Origin: an uncultured Prevotella sp.
GTDB lineage: Bacteria; Bacteroidota; Bacteroidia; Bacteroidales; Bacteroidaceae
Reading direction: 5' to 3'
DNA length: 46,360 nt
NCBI GenBank assembly: GCA_946998295.1
Contig: CAMPYS010000014.1
Span: forward strand, 1-46,360
Positions 33,915-43,907 of the stretch are shown piece after piece. A model generated the notes under the pieces. That model was not told the DNA's origin. It did not search any database and saw only the letters and a program-made list of their open reading frames with translations. Both the position numbers and the translations under genes were made by a program. The stretch's first letter is position 1, and each line of letters starts with the position of its first letter.

Positions 33915-35348
33915 ATGGAAGAATTTGAACTCATAGCTAAAACTTTTATGGGACTTGAAGAAGTTTTAGCACAAGAGCTAACAGAATTAGGTGCAAATAA
34001 TGTACAAATTGGACGTAGAGTCGTAACATTTACAGGAGATAAAAGATTAATGTATTACGCTAACTTTCAACTTCGTACCGCTATAAGGATTCTTAAACCA
34101 ATAGCCCACTTCAAAGCAAAAAGTGCAGAAGATATATACCATGAAATTAAAAAAATAGATTGGAGTAAATACATATTTAAAGGAAAAACTTTTGCTGTTG
34201 ATTCTGTTGTTTACTCAGAAGATTTCACCAACTCTCGTTTCGTAACGTATAAAGTAAAAGATGCTATTGTCGACCAATTTAGGGAGTTAAGTGGGGATAG
34301 ACCAAACATATCTGTTACAAATCCAGACTTACGGCTTAACATTCACATATCTGAAGATAATGCCACTTTATCAATAGATTCAAGTGGAGAATCTCTTCAT
34401 CGAAGAGGATATCGACAAGAAAGTGTAGAAGCACCATTGAACGAAGTATTAGCTGCAGGAATGATTCTAAAAACAGGATGGAGAGGTGAAACAGATTTTA
34501 TAGATCCAATGTGTGGCTCAGGAACATTACTAATTGAAGCAGCATTAATTGCTCGCAACATTGCACCAGGGGTGTTTAGAAAAAGTTTTGCTTTTGAGAA
34601 ATGGCCTGATTTTGACCAAGATTTGTTCAATAATATTTATAATGACGACTCTGCTGAAAAAGAGTTTAATCATCACATTTACGGTTATGATATAGATCCT
34701 AAAGCTGTAAACATAGCCTTAAAAAATATTAAGGCTGCAGGTTTATCAAAAATAATAAGTGTCAAACAACAAGATTTTAGAAAATTTACAAAACCTGAAA
34801 ACAAAAGTATAATCGTTACTAACCCTCCATACGGAGAGCGAATAACTACTCCTAATCTTCTTGGTACATATAGAATGATTGGAGAAAAACTTAAACACCA
34901 ATTCCAAGATAACGATGCGTGGATACTGTCATATAGAGAAGAGTGTTTTAGAGAAATAGGACTAAAACCCAGCATAAAAATACCATTATACAATGGTTCG
35001 TTAGAGTGTGAATTTCGACGTTATCAGATGTTCGATGGTAAATTCAATAATTTTCGAGCAGAGGGAGGTTCTGTTAAGACTGAAAAAGAAAAGAAAGAAA
35101 TGTCTAAAAAACATCGTTTCAAAAAGGAACGAGAATTTAAACAAAGACTTCAATTTACAAAAGAGAATGATGAATCTGACATACTATCATTTAATTTTCA
35201 TAGTCTTAATAGAAAAATTGATAAAGAAAGGAAACAAAAAAGAAATTATAATACTAAAAAGGAACGCCAATTTGAGTATGAAGATAAAAACATAAATAAA
35301 AAAAATAATTTACACAAAAAGCCAAAATACTATGACAAGGAAAACTAA
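33915..35348 (+). CDS. THUMP-domain 23S rRNA (guanine-N2) methyltransferase, RlmL-like
   Basis: The N-terminal THUMP domain (about residues 40-160) binds RNA. The Rossmann methyltransferase domain has DPMCGSGTLLIEAALIA (SAM binding), YGYDIDPKAVNIA and the catalytic motif NPPYGER. This is the layout of RlmL's N-terminal half, which makes m2G2445 in E. coli; the second (RlmK) half is absent, as usual in Bacteroidetes. The last 90 residues are an unusually basic, Lys/Arg/Asn-rich tail (from about residue 387) that probably aids rRNA binding. The coding region overlaps the start of the next gene by 17 bp. Confidence 0.9.
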   Translation: MEEFELIAKTFMGLEEVLAQELTELGANNVQIGRRVVTFTGDKRLMYYANFQLRTAIRILKPIAHFKAKSAEDIYHEIKKIDWSKYIFKGKTFAVDSVVYSEDFTNSRFVTYKVKDAIVDQFRELSGDRPNISVTNPDLRLNIHISEDNATLSIDSSGESLHRRGYRQESVEAPLNEVLAAGMILKTGWRGETDFIDPMCGSGTLLIEAALIARNIAPGVFRKSFAFEKWPDFDQDLFNNIYNDDSAEKEFNHHIYGYDIDPKAVNIALKNIKAAGLSKIISVKQQDFRKFTKPENKSIIVTNPPYGERITTPNLLGTYRMIGEKLKHQFQDNDAWILSYREECFREIGLKPSIKIPLYNGSLECEFRRYQMFDGKFNNFRAEGGSVKTEKEKKEMSKKHRFKKEREFKQRLQFTKENDESDILSFNFHSLNRKIDKERKQKRNYNTKKERQFEYEDKNINKKNNLHKKPKYYDKEN

Positions 35349-37521
35349 ATCATTTATTACATACATAGGGATATTTATCCTTATGTATGTAATGACACCA
35401 ATTGCTACAATGGCACAGAAAAATTTCTCACTTGAAGAATTAAATTTCGGAGGTAAAAACTTTTGGAAATATAGACCAGAAAGTCGTTCAACATCATGGT
35501 GGGGAAACAAGTTAATACATTTAGAAAAAGATAACTGTTTCATTGTAAACATCAAAAATGGAAAAGAAAGTAAACTTTTTTCTCTATCTGATATCAATAA
35601 TATTGTGAATATTAAATCTCTCAAATACATCTCTTTTCCATATCCTAATAGGCCTATAATAGCTATAAACATTAACAACAAAATTGTACTACTCAATTTT
35701 AAGTTAAAAAAGATAGAGTCACAAATTGATATCAGCAAAGCAGAAAAAGCAATGAGTTGGAATAAAAAAACAGGTGCTTTAGCTTATGTCAATAAAGACC
35801 AGCTATTCGTTACTGATGGCAATGGAGATACAAAACAATTAACTACAGATGGTTCAAGAGAAATTGTCTACGGTCAAGCTGTACATCGTGATGAGTTTGG
35901 TATAAAAGGCGGTCTATATTGGAGTCCCAATGGAGAACAATTAGCTTTCTATCGTATGGATCAATCTATGGTAACAGACTTCCCACTAATACATATTCAA
36001 GAAGTTAATTGGAAACCAAATAAGGGTGAATCAAGAATAGCTACACCAGAACCGACTAAATATCCTATGGCTGGAGAAACATTACATAAAGTAACTGTAG
36101 GGGTATATAATATAAATACTAAAAAAACTATATACCTCAATGCAGGAGATCCTACCGACCGATATTTTACTAATATTCAATGGAGTCCTGATAGTAAAAC
36201 AATTTATATGTTTGAACTAAACAGAGACCAAAATGATTGCCGTTTAGTTTCCTATAATGCAAAAACAGGTGAAAAAATTGCAGAACTTTATCGTGAAACA
36301 AATGATAAGTATGTTGAACCTTTACACCCTATAATATTCCTCCCTTGGAATAGTAATCAATTTGTAATGCAAAGTCAAAAAGATGGCTTTAATCACCTTT
36401 ATTTATTTGATAAAAGTGGAAAAGAATTAAAACAAATAACAAGTGGTAAATGGGTGGTAATGGAAATGCTTGGCTTTAACACTAAAGAAAAAAGTATTAT
36501 TTACGCATCAAATGAATGTTCACCTATACAACGAAATATTTGGAAAATAAATATTGAAAATACTGGTAAAAAAACTCTGTTAGATAATGGAAAAGGATAC
36601 CATTGGGCTTCTGTTAGTTATGATGGAGAAAATGTATTAGATATATATTCAGAACCAACTGTACCTAAGAAAATTGATTTAATAAAAGTATCAAACAAAC
36701 CTTTACGCTTTACATGGCTCACAGCTAAAGACCCATGGATAGGTTATAATATTCCTGAATTTACATGTGGAAAGCTAAAAGCTGATGATGGTAAAACAGA
36801 CCTATATTGGCGTATGATTAAACCAATAAACTTTGACCCTAACAAAAAATATCCTACGGTAATATATGTTTATGGTGGTCCACATGCTCATAATGTTGAT
36901 GCTTCATGGCACTTTGGGTCAAGACCTTGGGAAACATATATGGCACAAAAAGGTTATTTATTATTTGTGTTAGATAATCGCGGTAGTGAAAACCGTGGTA
37001 GAGAGTTTGAGCAAGCTACTTTCCGTCAATTAGGACAGGTAGAAATGCGAGACCAAATGACAGGTGTAAAATATTTAAAATCTTTACCTTATGTTGACTC
37101 TAATCGCATAGGTGTACACGGTTGGTCATTTGGCGGTTTTATGACAGTTTCTTTAATTACAAATTATCCAGAAACATTTAAAGTGGCTGTTGCTGGTGGC
37201 CCTGTAATAGATTGGAAATGGTATGAAGCAATATATGGCGAAAGATATATGGATACACCACAAACTAACCCTGAAGGATATGCAAAGACATCATTACTTT
37301 CAAAGGCCAAAAATTTAAAAGGGAAACTTCAAATTATTACAGGTTTAAACGACCCTGTTGTACTACCTCAGCACTGTCTTACATTCTTAAAAGCATGTAT
37401 AGCAGCAGGTACTCAACCAGACTTTTTTGTATACCCTGGCGAACCTCATAACATGCGTGGACATCAAAGTGTTCACCTACATGAAAGAATTACACAGTAT
37501 TTTGAAGATTATTTAAAATAA
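35332..37521 (+). CDS. Dipeptidyl peptidase IV-like S9 serine peptidase, exported
   Basis: DPP IV-type enzymes remove Xaa-Pro or Xaa-Ala dipeptides from peptide N termini. The 729-aa protein starts with a signal sequence (SFITYIGIFILMYVM, ending in TMAQ), then a beta-propeller region (about residues 80-470) with VHRDEFGI, the usual dipeptide N-terminus contact segment. The alpha/beta-hydrolase domain carries the triad Ser599 (GWSFGGF), Asp674 (LNDPVV) and His706 (GEPHNM). All catalytic elements are intact and the length is standard. Its start overlaps the upstream methyltransferase by 17 bp in another frame, so translation may be coupled. It would serve peptide nutrition in the periplasm. Confidence 0.94.
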   Translation: MTRKTKSFITYIGIFILMYVMTPIATMAQKNFSLEELNFGGKNFWKYRPESRSTSWWGNKLIHLEKDNCFIVNIKNGKESKLFSLSDINNIVNIKSLKYISFPYPNRPIIAININNKIVLLNFKLKKIESQIDISKAEKAMSWNKKTGALAYVNKDQLFVTDGNGDTKQLTTDGSREIVYGQAVHRDEFGIKGGLYWSPNGEQLAFYRMDQSMVTDFPLIHIQEVNWKPNKGESRIATPEPTKYPMAGETLHKVTVGVYNINTKKTIYLNAGDPTDRYFTNIQWSPDSKTIYMFELNRDQNDCRLVSYNAKTGEKIAELYRETNDKYVEPLHPIIFLPWNSNQFVMQSQKDGFNHLYLFDKSGKELKQITSGKWVVMEMLGFNTKEKSIIYASNECSPIQRNIWKINIENTGKKTLLDNGKGYHWASVSYDGENVLDIYSEPTVPKKIDLIKVSNKPLRFTWLTAKDPWIGYNIPEFTCGKLKADDGKTDLYWRMIKPINFDPNKKYPTVIYVYGGPHAHNVDASWHFGSRPWETYMAQKGYLLFVLDNRGSENRGREFEQATFRQLGQVEMRDQMTGVKYLKSLPYVDSNRIGVHGWSFGGFMTVSLITNYPETFKVAVAGGPVIDWKWYEAIYGERYMDTPQTNPEGYAKTSLLSKAKNLKGKLQIITGLNDPVVLPQHCLTFLKACIAAGTQPDFFVYPGEPHNMRGHQSVHLHERITQYFEDYLK

Positions 37522-37534
37522 ATATTATTGATAT

Positions 37535-37591
37535 ATACGCCTTCACATATAAAAAAACTTACTGACTATTTTAATATATTTGAAGGCGTAT
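37535..37591 (+). terminator. Long-loop inverted repeat between the peptidase and purD
   Basis: The arms ATACGCCTTCA (37535-37545) and TGAAGGCGTAT (37581-37591) are perfect complements around a 35-nt AT-rich loop. It lies just after the peptidase stop and ends 18 bp before purD, so it is either a terminator or a leader structure of purD. Confidence 0.45.
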
Positions 37592-37609
37592 TAATATAAC
37601 TCAATTTTT

Positions 37610-38878
37610 ATGAACATATTACTATTAGGAAACGGTGGAAGAGAACATGCACTGGCATGGAAAATTTCTCAAAGCCCACATACAAGTAAATTATTTATAG
37701 CTCCAGGAAATGCAGGAACTGAACAATGTGGGCAAAATATAAATATTGACATAGATAAATTTCATAACATCAAAACTTTTTGTATCGAAAATGATATAAA
37801 TATGATTGTTATAGGTCCTGAAATACCATTAGTAAAAGGTATCGTAGACTATTTTGAACAAGACCAAAGAACTAAGGACATCAAAATAATTGGTCCAAAT
37901 AAAAAGGCCGCCATGTTAGAGGGTAGTAAAGACTACGCTAAAAATTTTATGCAGAAACATAAAATTCCTACTGCTGCTTACAAAACTTTCTCTATAAATA
38001 ATATAAAAGAGGGATTTGCTTTCTTAGAATCGCTCAAACCACCTTATGTCTTAAAAGCTGATGGACTTGCAGCAGGCAAGGGCGTGCTAATATTATCATC
38101 ATTACAAGAAGCTAAAAAAGAATTAAAGCAAATGCTTACAGGTAGTTTTGGTGAAGCATCTAAAAAAGTAGTTATAGAAGAGTTCCTAACAGGAATAGAA
38201 TGTTCGGTATTTATTTTGACTGATGGAAGTAGTTATAAAATACTCCCTGCGGCTAAAGACTATAAACGTATAGGTGAGGGTAATACTGGATTAAATACAG
38301 GAGGTATGGGAAGTATCTCTCCTGTGCCATTTGTTGATAATACTTGGCTTAAAAAAGTTGAAGATCAAATTATAAAACCAACTATAAAGGGATTAAATGA
38401 CGAGGGAATAAATTATAAAGGATTTATATTTTTTGGTTTAATAAATGACAATGGTAATCCTAAAGTAATAGAATATAATTGCCGTATGGGTGATCCAGAA
38501 TGTCAAAGTGTAATGCTTAGAATAAAGTCCGATATAGTAGATTTGTTTAATGGTGTAATAGAAGGAGACTTGTCAACAAAAAATTTAGAAATTGATGCAA
38601 GGACTGTAGCCTCTATTATCCTCGTAAGTGGTGGCTACCCTGAAAAATATAATAAAGGATATAATATTTCAGGTATCGAATCTACAAACGATTCTATAAT
38701 ATTTCACAGTGGAACAATATCTAAGTCAGGAAATATACTAACTAATGGAGGAAGAGTTTTGTCAATTTCTTCTTATGGAAAAGATAGACAAGAAGCTCTA
38801 AAAAAATGTTATACGTTAGCCGAAAAAATAAACTTTAAAGATAAATATTATCGAAAGGATATAGGTTCAGATTTATAA
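37610..38878 (+). CDS. purD: Phosphoribosylamine-glycine ligase
   Basis: PurD (GAR synthetase) joins glycine to phosphoribosylamine with ATP in step two of purine synthesis. The 422-aa protein begins with MNILLLGNGGREHALAWKIS and contains VIGPEIPLVKGI, YVLKADGLAAGKGV (ATP-grasp), NTGGMGSISP and YNCRMGDPECQ (metal binding). All are intact, at normal length. The inverted repeat at 37535-37591 immediately precedes it. It is 2 bp from the next gene, a membrane protein. Confidence 0.97.
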   Translation: MNILLLGNGGREHALAWKISQSPHTSKLFIAPGNAGTEQCGQNINIDIDKFHNIKTFCIENDINMIVIGPEIPLVKGIVDYFEQDQRTKDIKIIGPNKKAAMLEGSKDYAKNFMQKHKIPTAAYKTFSINNIKEGFAFLESLKPPYVLKADGLAAGKGVLILSSLQEAKKELKQMLTGSFGEASKKVVIEEFLTGIECSVFILTDGSSYKILPAAKDYKRIGEGNTGLNTGGMGSISPVPFVDNTWLKKVEDQIIKPTIKGLNDEGINYKGFIFFGLINDNGNPKVIEYNCRMGDPECQSVMLRIKSDIVDLFNGVIEGDLSTKNLEIDARTVASIILVSGGYPEKYNKGYNISGIESTNDSIIFHSGTISKSGNILTNGGRVLSISSYGKDRQEALKKCYTLAEKINFKDKYYRKDIGSDL

Positions 38879-38880
38879 TA

Positions 38881-39849
38881 ATGGAACATAAAAGACTTCA
38901 GAATTCTATAGCTGAAAGTAGATTGGCTCTACCAATACTGTCTATAATAACAATAGCTGTTTGGATTAGTTTATGTTTTATAAACCCAAAAACTATACCA
39001 GCAACTATATGCTTATTGTTTACCTCATACTTAATGGTTGAGCTAAATAACTCGAATGTACTTATGCGAGTTTATAGCAGAATGGTATCCTGCAGTTTTA
39101 TGTTCCTAACTACTATATTTTTATACCAATTAACACAAATTGGTTCTGCTATATTAATACTTTGCATTGTAGGATTTCTTACATGTATTTTCCGCACATA
39201 TCAAGATTCAGAGACTCAAGGTTGGACTTTTTACGCCTTTATATGTATAGGCATTAGTAGTATTGTATGGGTACAAATTCTTTATTTTGTACCTATTTTA
39301 TGGATATTAATGAAAACTAATCTATTGTCACTAAATATTAAAAGCTTCATATCTTCAATTTTTGGACTCATCTTGCCAAATATAATATTCTTCGGATATA
39401 CTCTATATATTACAAATGACTACACAACGTATATAAGACATATTAACGAGTTAATTGTTTTTCAAGATATTTTTAACTTTACAAACTTATCAGAAAAACA
39501 ACTAATATCTACTATATGGATAATTATACTTGCTATCATAAGTACTATACATTATCTAATAGATAAAAAGAATGATAATATAAAAACAAGACTTCTATTT
39601 GGTATTTTCACAATAATAAATTGGAGTGCAATTATATTTTTATTGCTACAACCAACTCTTTTTTCATCACTTATTACAATTATTATATCTACTTCGTCGC
39701 CTCTAATAGCTCATCTTATAACTTTAACCCATTCAAAACTATCCAATATTTTATTTAAACTAATCGTTTTAATTTCAATATTTATAATAATATATAATTT
39801 TACAAATTTACAAATATTAAAAAATGCTATTGAGACTATAGGTTTTTAA
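38881..39849 (+). CDS. Polytopic membrane protein of unknown function
   Basis: The 322-aa protein is almost entirely hydrophobic, with about nine to ten predicted membrane segments (for example LPILSIITIAVWISLCFI, ILILCIVGFLTCIF and IWIIILAIISTIHYLI) and short polar loops. I do not recognise a catalytic motif. Its position after purD recalls the DUF6427-type membrane proteins found near purD in Bacteroidetes, but the match is by context and general appearance only. It starts 2 bp after purD and is likely co-transcribed. Confidence 0.65.
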   Translation: MEHKRLQNSIAESRLALPILSIITIAVWISLCFINPKTIPATICLLFTSYLMVELNNSNVLMRVYSRMVSCSFMFLTTIFLYQLTQIGSAILILCIVGFLTCIFRTYQDSETQGWTFYAFICIGISSIVWVQILYFVPILWILMKTNLLSLNIKSFISSIFGLILPNIIFFGYTLYITNDYTTYIRHINELIVFQDIFNFTNLSEKQLISTIWIIILAIISTIHYLIDKKNDNIKTRLLFGIFTIINWSAIIFLLLQPTLFSSLITIIISTSSPLIAHLITLTHSKLSNILFKLIVLISIFIIIYNFTNLQILKNAIETIGF

Positions 39850-39898
39850 ATCATTAATTAGTTTTCAAAGTATCATTTAACTATAAATAGATAAATAA

Positions 39899-40351
39899 AT
39901 GGATTACATAAATAATATTCTCTTAGAATATGGTTATATAGGAATATTTATTTCATCATTCTTATCTGGCAGCATTCTTCCATTTAGTAGTGAAGTAGTT
40001 ATGGTGGGGCTTATTGCGAGTGGCCTCTCCCCTATTATGCTAATTATCTATGCAACATTAGGCAACTCATTAGGTGGGATAATGAATTATATAATAGGTA
40101 GACAAGGAAAAATAAAATGGATAGAGAAATATCTTCATATAAGTCAGAAATCTATTATAAGAACAAAACATTTTTTAGATGGTCATGGAGCATGGCTTGG
40201 CTTTTTTTCATTTATCCCAATTATTGGAGATGCTATAACGGTTGTACTCGGACTGATGAGAGCAAACATCGTAGTTAGTTTCATAAGTATTATCTTAGGC
40301 AAACTATTGCGTTATGCTATTATTGCATGGGGTATGGGACTAATAATGTAA
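39899..40351 (+). CDS. YqaA/DedA-type (VTT domain) membrane protein
   Basis: The 150-aa protein has the VTT/SNARE-associated layout: an N-terminal helix, the re-entrant segment SSFLSGSILPFSSEVVMVG, then a second hairpin GNSLGGIMNYIIGRQGK and a final region FIPIIGDAITVVLGLMRAN. DedA-type proteins help move lipids across the inner membrane and support membrane potential. The short YqaA subgroup fits here. It lies 49 bp after the preceding membrane protein and ends at a shared terminator. Confidence 0.85.
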   Translation: MDYINNILLEYGYIGIFISSFLSGSILPFSSEVVMVGLIASGLSPIMLIIYATLGNSLGGIMNYIIGRQGKIKWIEKYLHISQKSIIRTKHFLDGHGAWLGFFSFIPIIGDAITVVLGLMRANIVVSFISIILGKLLRYAIIAWGMGLIM

Positions 40352-40388
40352 AAAGGTGATATATTATTCTTAATAACATACCACCTTT
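40352..40388. terminator. Bidirectional terminator between converging genes
   Basis: A 17-bp stem (40352-40368 with 40372-40388) with two wobble-type mismatches and a 3-nt loop. It sits between the stop of the plus-strand YqaA gene and that of the minus-strand LRR gene. Confidence 0.7.
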
Positions 40389-40410
40389 ATCTAAATATAT
40401 AATTATATAT

Positions 40411-43374
40411 TTACTTTTGTATAGATATTACTTTTGTTTGTTCAAGAGTTTTTACCACATAAAGACCAGAAGGTAAATTTATTATTTTATTTCCATCTAC
40501 CACTGCAGAGAAGATTAAATGTCCAGATGTTGTATATAAAGATACCTTTACAGGACTATTTGAAGTAATCTGCAATCCTCCTACTATATTTTCTATAGTA
40601 ATAGTAGATTTTTTAATACAATTAATATCTGCAGAAATTGTAAATTTTGCAGTAACTTTAGTGGCCTTACTAACTGTAAATACATTATTCTTAATTGGAA
40701 GTAAATTAGCTGTTAAATTTTCCAGCTCATATCCAGCTTTAGGCGTTGCACTTACTTTAACATTAGTTCCTTTAGTACACTTAGTTCCACTTAATATCTG
40801 CTTATCATTAGCATCATATAATTTCAATATTCCATTTTCTGGTTCGTCTATTGTAATATACGATACATTACAACCTTGCCCATCGCCTTCATAGTTAATT
40901 CTCCAACCTTTTTCTTTAGCAATATCAGATTCAGCATGCAAAGCATCATTATATGTAGAAGTTTCATCACCTCTTGAGAACAGATTATATCCAGAATTAT
41001 TATCTAATTTACACTCTGGTAAAGAATAATATACATCATTTAATGTACAAGCATTCCAACTATTATCTCCTATATTAAGATAGGATAAATTTTTCTGCTG
41101 GGATAAATCTATCGTCTTAAGTTTATTAGAATTTACTAATAACTTGGTTATTTTTTTACAATTTACAAGTTCTAAAGAAGATAATTTATTTTTAGAAACA
41201 TCTAACTCTGTTAATTCATTATTATTTGTAATATCTAAAAGATTTATTTCATTATTAGAAATACGGAATACTTCCAGCATCTTATTCTGAGAGATATTTA
41301 TATCCTTTAACTTGTTAACACTTGCAATTAATGTAATAAGTTTTGGTGTTTTTTCAAGGTTCAAGTTAGATAATTCATTATTATTTATTTCTAAATAAGT
41401 TAATTTATTTACATTAGATAAATCAATAGCTGAAATATGATTTCCATTAGCGCGTAATGTATCTAAATTATTATTGTTTGAAATATCCAATTTAGATAAT
41501 TCACAATATGCGCAGTCCAATGTCTTTAAGTTTTTCTGTTTACTAATATCAATTCTTCCAATCTTATTCATATAAGTAGATAAGAATTGCAATTTATCTG
41601 TATTACTTAAATCCACAGATGTAATTTTATTATCAGCATTAATATGTGGATAGCTTGAAAAATCTGCTCGTAACACATTACCATAGATTGCAACATATTT
41701 ACCTTTTGTTTCACCTTGCACTAATGTGTCCTTAACTCCTATTTTTACAGGCTTAGACTCTCCATTACCCCAATCTATTTTTACTTCTTCATCAGTAGAT
41801 GAAGTTGCAAGAAAATATTGTTGTTGCACACCTTGAGGTACAGTTAATCGTATATATGTTTTTGAATCAGGAGTTTTAAATATAGGCAAAATAGTAGAAT
41901 TGGTAGAAACGACAAATATGCTATCTTTTATAAGTGTATCATTTACTTTAACACCTATTAGTTCTATATTGTCACACGCTTTTGTTACTATTTTTATTGG
42001 AAAACCAGGAAGACCCTTTGACTTAATACTATTCCATGTAGCAAAATTACCATCATTGACAACTTGCTGCAATTCATAGTTTACTCCTGATACTGGAATA
42101 GATACAATATTTATAGAATCCATAGATGCAGAAGCATCTCCTTTTATATCTGATATATAATAGTTATCGTCATCATACTTAAGAAGATTTGTATTAGAGT
42201 GTTCAGAGTTTGACCCCTTTATAAAAACATTAGTAGACCACGAACTACGGTTATGGGGTGGTAATGCCATAAATGTAAAATTTAAAGATTGTGGGGTCAT
42301 ATTTTTACAATCTCTAATATCTAACTTATTCAATCTATTCACACCTATTGCAGCATGTAAATCAATAAATTGTATTTTAGTTCCACATAAATTTAAGTCG
42401 CGCACAAAACGACTACTTGATAAATCTACTCGCTCAACTAATGTCTTTTCAAGATTTAAAGTTTGTAAATTTGAAAGTTTGCTCAAATCTATTTTTTTTA
42501 TATTAGTATTAGCTGCTAAAAGAGTAGTAATTTTATTATTTATTCGTATATCAAGTTCGTCAATAGCAGTATTCGTAATATCTAGCATTATTAAATCTTT
42601 ATTATTTACTAAATTAACTTTTGATATACCTGTATTTGCAATATCCAACTGTGTTAGATTATTTAGTTTTGTAACATCAATATTCTGCAGAAACTTATTA
42701 CCAGCTATATTTAAACTTAATAAATTTGGATAGTTTTCTCCTATTTCTAAATCTGTAAGACTACCATTTGAAAGGTCTAAATACTGAAGATTAGGTAATG
42801 AAATAGGATAGAAATGAGATATATCACAATTTGACATTGAAATATTATTAAGTGATTCACTTCTATCTTCAAAAATAACTGTTGAAAGCTCAGGGTTAGA
42901 ATTTGCTTGAAATATCTTTAGCTGTTTTAGTCCACGAAGATTAAGACGTTTTATCTTATTATTCCTTACGTCTATATTTTCAATATTAGGTGCGCCACTA
43001 AGATCTATACCTTCGTAAGTTAAATCATTATCTTTTGCAGAAAGATGAGTTAGATTTGGCTGATTTTTTATATTTATAACATCTACTTTACGTCCTTCGA
43101 TATCAAGCGATTTAAAATCTCCATAAATAATAATAGTATCATTTTTTAGCACACCTTCGGTACTAACATTAGAACTCCAACCAGATAAAACAGCTTCTTT
43201 TTTAGTGCCATCGCCCCAGTCAACATAAACTTTAGAATTATCATTTACACGAGTAACGTAGAACTTAAAATTACTCCCAATAGGAATATTTGTCCCTATA
43301 ACGATTTCACCTTGTGCAAAAATGCTAATAGAACAAAAAAGACAAAATAAGAATAAAAGTAAATTTTTCTTCAT
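40411..43374 (-). CDS. Secreted leucine-rich-repeat protein with T9SS sorting tail
   Basis: The 987-aa protein has a signal peptide (MKKNLLLFLFCLFCSISIFA). Two blocks follow, each opened by a WGDG motif (VYVDWGDGTKK and VKIDWGNGESK), and each carrying LRR arrays of about 21-22 residues with the pattern LxxLDISxNxxL (for example NLQYLDLSNGSLTDLEI and NELTELDVSKNKL). An InlB-B-type repeat comes next (about residues 830-905, with TPKAGYELENL). A short C-terminal sorting domain ends GLYVVKTLEQTKVISIQK, typical of type IX secretion. LRR surface proteins of this kind often mediate binding or adhesion; the ligand is unknown. A consensus-like promoter is at 43448-43478. Confidence 0.9.
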   Translation of the reverse strand: MKKNLLLFLFCLFCSISIFAQGEIVIGTNIPIGSNFKFYVTRVNDNSKVYVDWGDGTKKEAVLSGWSSNVSTEGVLKNDTIIIYGDFKSLDIEGRKVDVINIKNQPNLTHLSAKDNDLTYEGIDLSGAPNIENIDVRNNKIKRLNLRGLKQLKIFQANSNPELSTVIFEDRSESLNNISMSNCDISHFYPISLPNLQYLDLSNGSLTDLEIGENYPNLLSLNIAGNKFLQNIDVTKLNNLTQLDIANTGISKVNLVNNKDLIMLDITNTAIDELDIRINNKITTLLAANTNIKKIDLSKLSNLQTLNLEKTLVERVDLSSSRFVRDLNLCGTKIQFIDLHAAIGVNRLNKLDIRDCKNMTPQSLNFTFMALPPHNRSSWSTNVFIKGSNSEHSNTNLLKYDDDNYYISDIKGDASASMDSINIVSIPVSGVNYELQQVVNDGNFATWNSIKSKGLPGFPIKIVTKACDNIELIGVKVNDTLIKDSIFVVSTNSTILPIFKTPDSKTYIRLTVPQGVQQQYFLATSSTDEEVKIDWGNGESKPVKIGVKDTLVQGETKGKYVAIYGNVLRADFSSYPHINADNKITSVDLSNTDKLQFLSTYMNKIGRIDISKQKNLKTLDCAYCELSKLDISNNNNLDTLRANGNHISAIDLSNVNKLTYLEINNNELSNLNLEKTPKLITLIASVNKLKDINISQNKMLEVFRISNNEINLLDITNNNELTELDVSKNKLSSLELVNCKKITKLLVNSNKLKTIDLSQQKNLSYLNIGDNSWNACTLNDVYYSLPECKLDNNSGYNLFSRGDETSTYNDALHAESDIAKEKGWRINYEGDGQGCNVSYITIDEPENGILKLYDANDKQILSGTKCTKGTNVKVSATPKAGYELENLTANLLPIKNNVFTVSKATKVTAKFTISADINCIKKSTITIENIVGGLQITSNSPVKVSLYTTSGHLIFSAVVDGNKIINLPSGLYVVKTLEQTKVISIQK

Positions 43375-43447
43375 ACACTTTTGTTTTAAAGATTAGTATT
43401 TTATAACTATTGTATTTTAGATTTTAGCTATAGATTTATTTTTGTTG

Positions 43448-43478
43448 CAAACATAACTATTTTACTTTATATATGCAA
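43448..43478 (-). promoter_or_regulatory. Promoter of the LRR gene
   Basis: The minus strand reads TTG (43476-43478), 20 bp, then TATGTTTG (43448-43455), 74 bp before the LRR start. Confidence 0.65.
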
Positions 43479-43494
43479 ACAAAATATATCAAAT

Positions 43495-43532
43495 AATAAT
43501 CTGCTATGAACTATAATTCATAGCAGATTATT
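43495..43532 (-). terminator. Terminator after the 101-aa gene
   Basis: A perfect 16-bp stem (43495-43510 with 43517-43532) closes a 6-nt loop. It lies 19 bp past the stop of the 101-aa gene, with AT-rich but not strongly T-rich sequence after it. Confidence 0.65.
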
Positions 43533-43551
43533 TCATTTTATATCAATTTTA

Positions 43552-43857
43552 TTATTGGATTATAGAATCTCGCAAATGAACTTTGTACAATGCTATAAGA
43601 TTTCGTAATCCGAATGCCTTCATATTTTTATTATATATAACATCCAATGCTAAATCAAATAGAGAATTGTCTTTGTGTTCTATAGATGCTAATAAACTAC
43701 GAATCTTCAATTTTAACGTATCTAATACTTCTTCGTTTATTACACCTGTAGAATCTTCTATATTATCAAATAAAGAATATTTTTTTATTGTTTCGAGATG
43801 TTCTTTAGAAATAGTTATACTTCTTGTGCCAGAGGCATTAGCTTGAATATTATACAT
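43552..43857 (-). CDS. Small protein of unknown function (101 aa)
   Basis: A soluble, mostly helical 101-aa protein with no signal peptide. I do not recognise a family. The first part (SGTRSITISKEHLETIKKYS) may form a strand followed by a helix, with helices after it (DTLKLKIRSLLASIE, SLFDLALDVIYNK). It follows the amidase-like gene by 50 bp on the same strand and ends at a strong hairpin, so it is probably the last gene of that transcript. It looks like a real gene because of its context and balanced composition. Confidence 0.65.
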   Translation of the reverse strand: MYNIQANASGTRSITISKEHLETIKKYSLFDNIEDSTGVINEEVLDTLKLKIRSLLASIEHKDNSLFDLALDVIYNKNMKAFGLRNLIALYKVHLRDSIIQ

Positions 43858-43907
43858 AATTTTAGGTTTTTTATATAGATATATTTTGAATTTATATTTT
43901 TTGAGTA

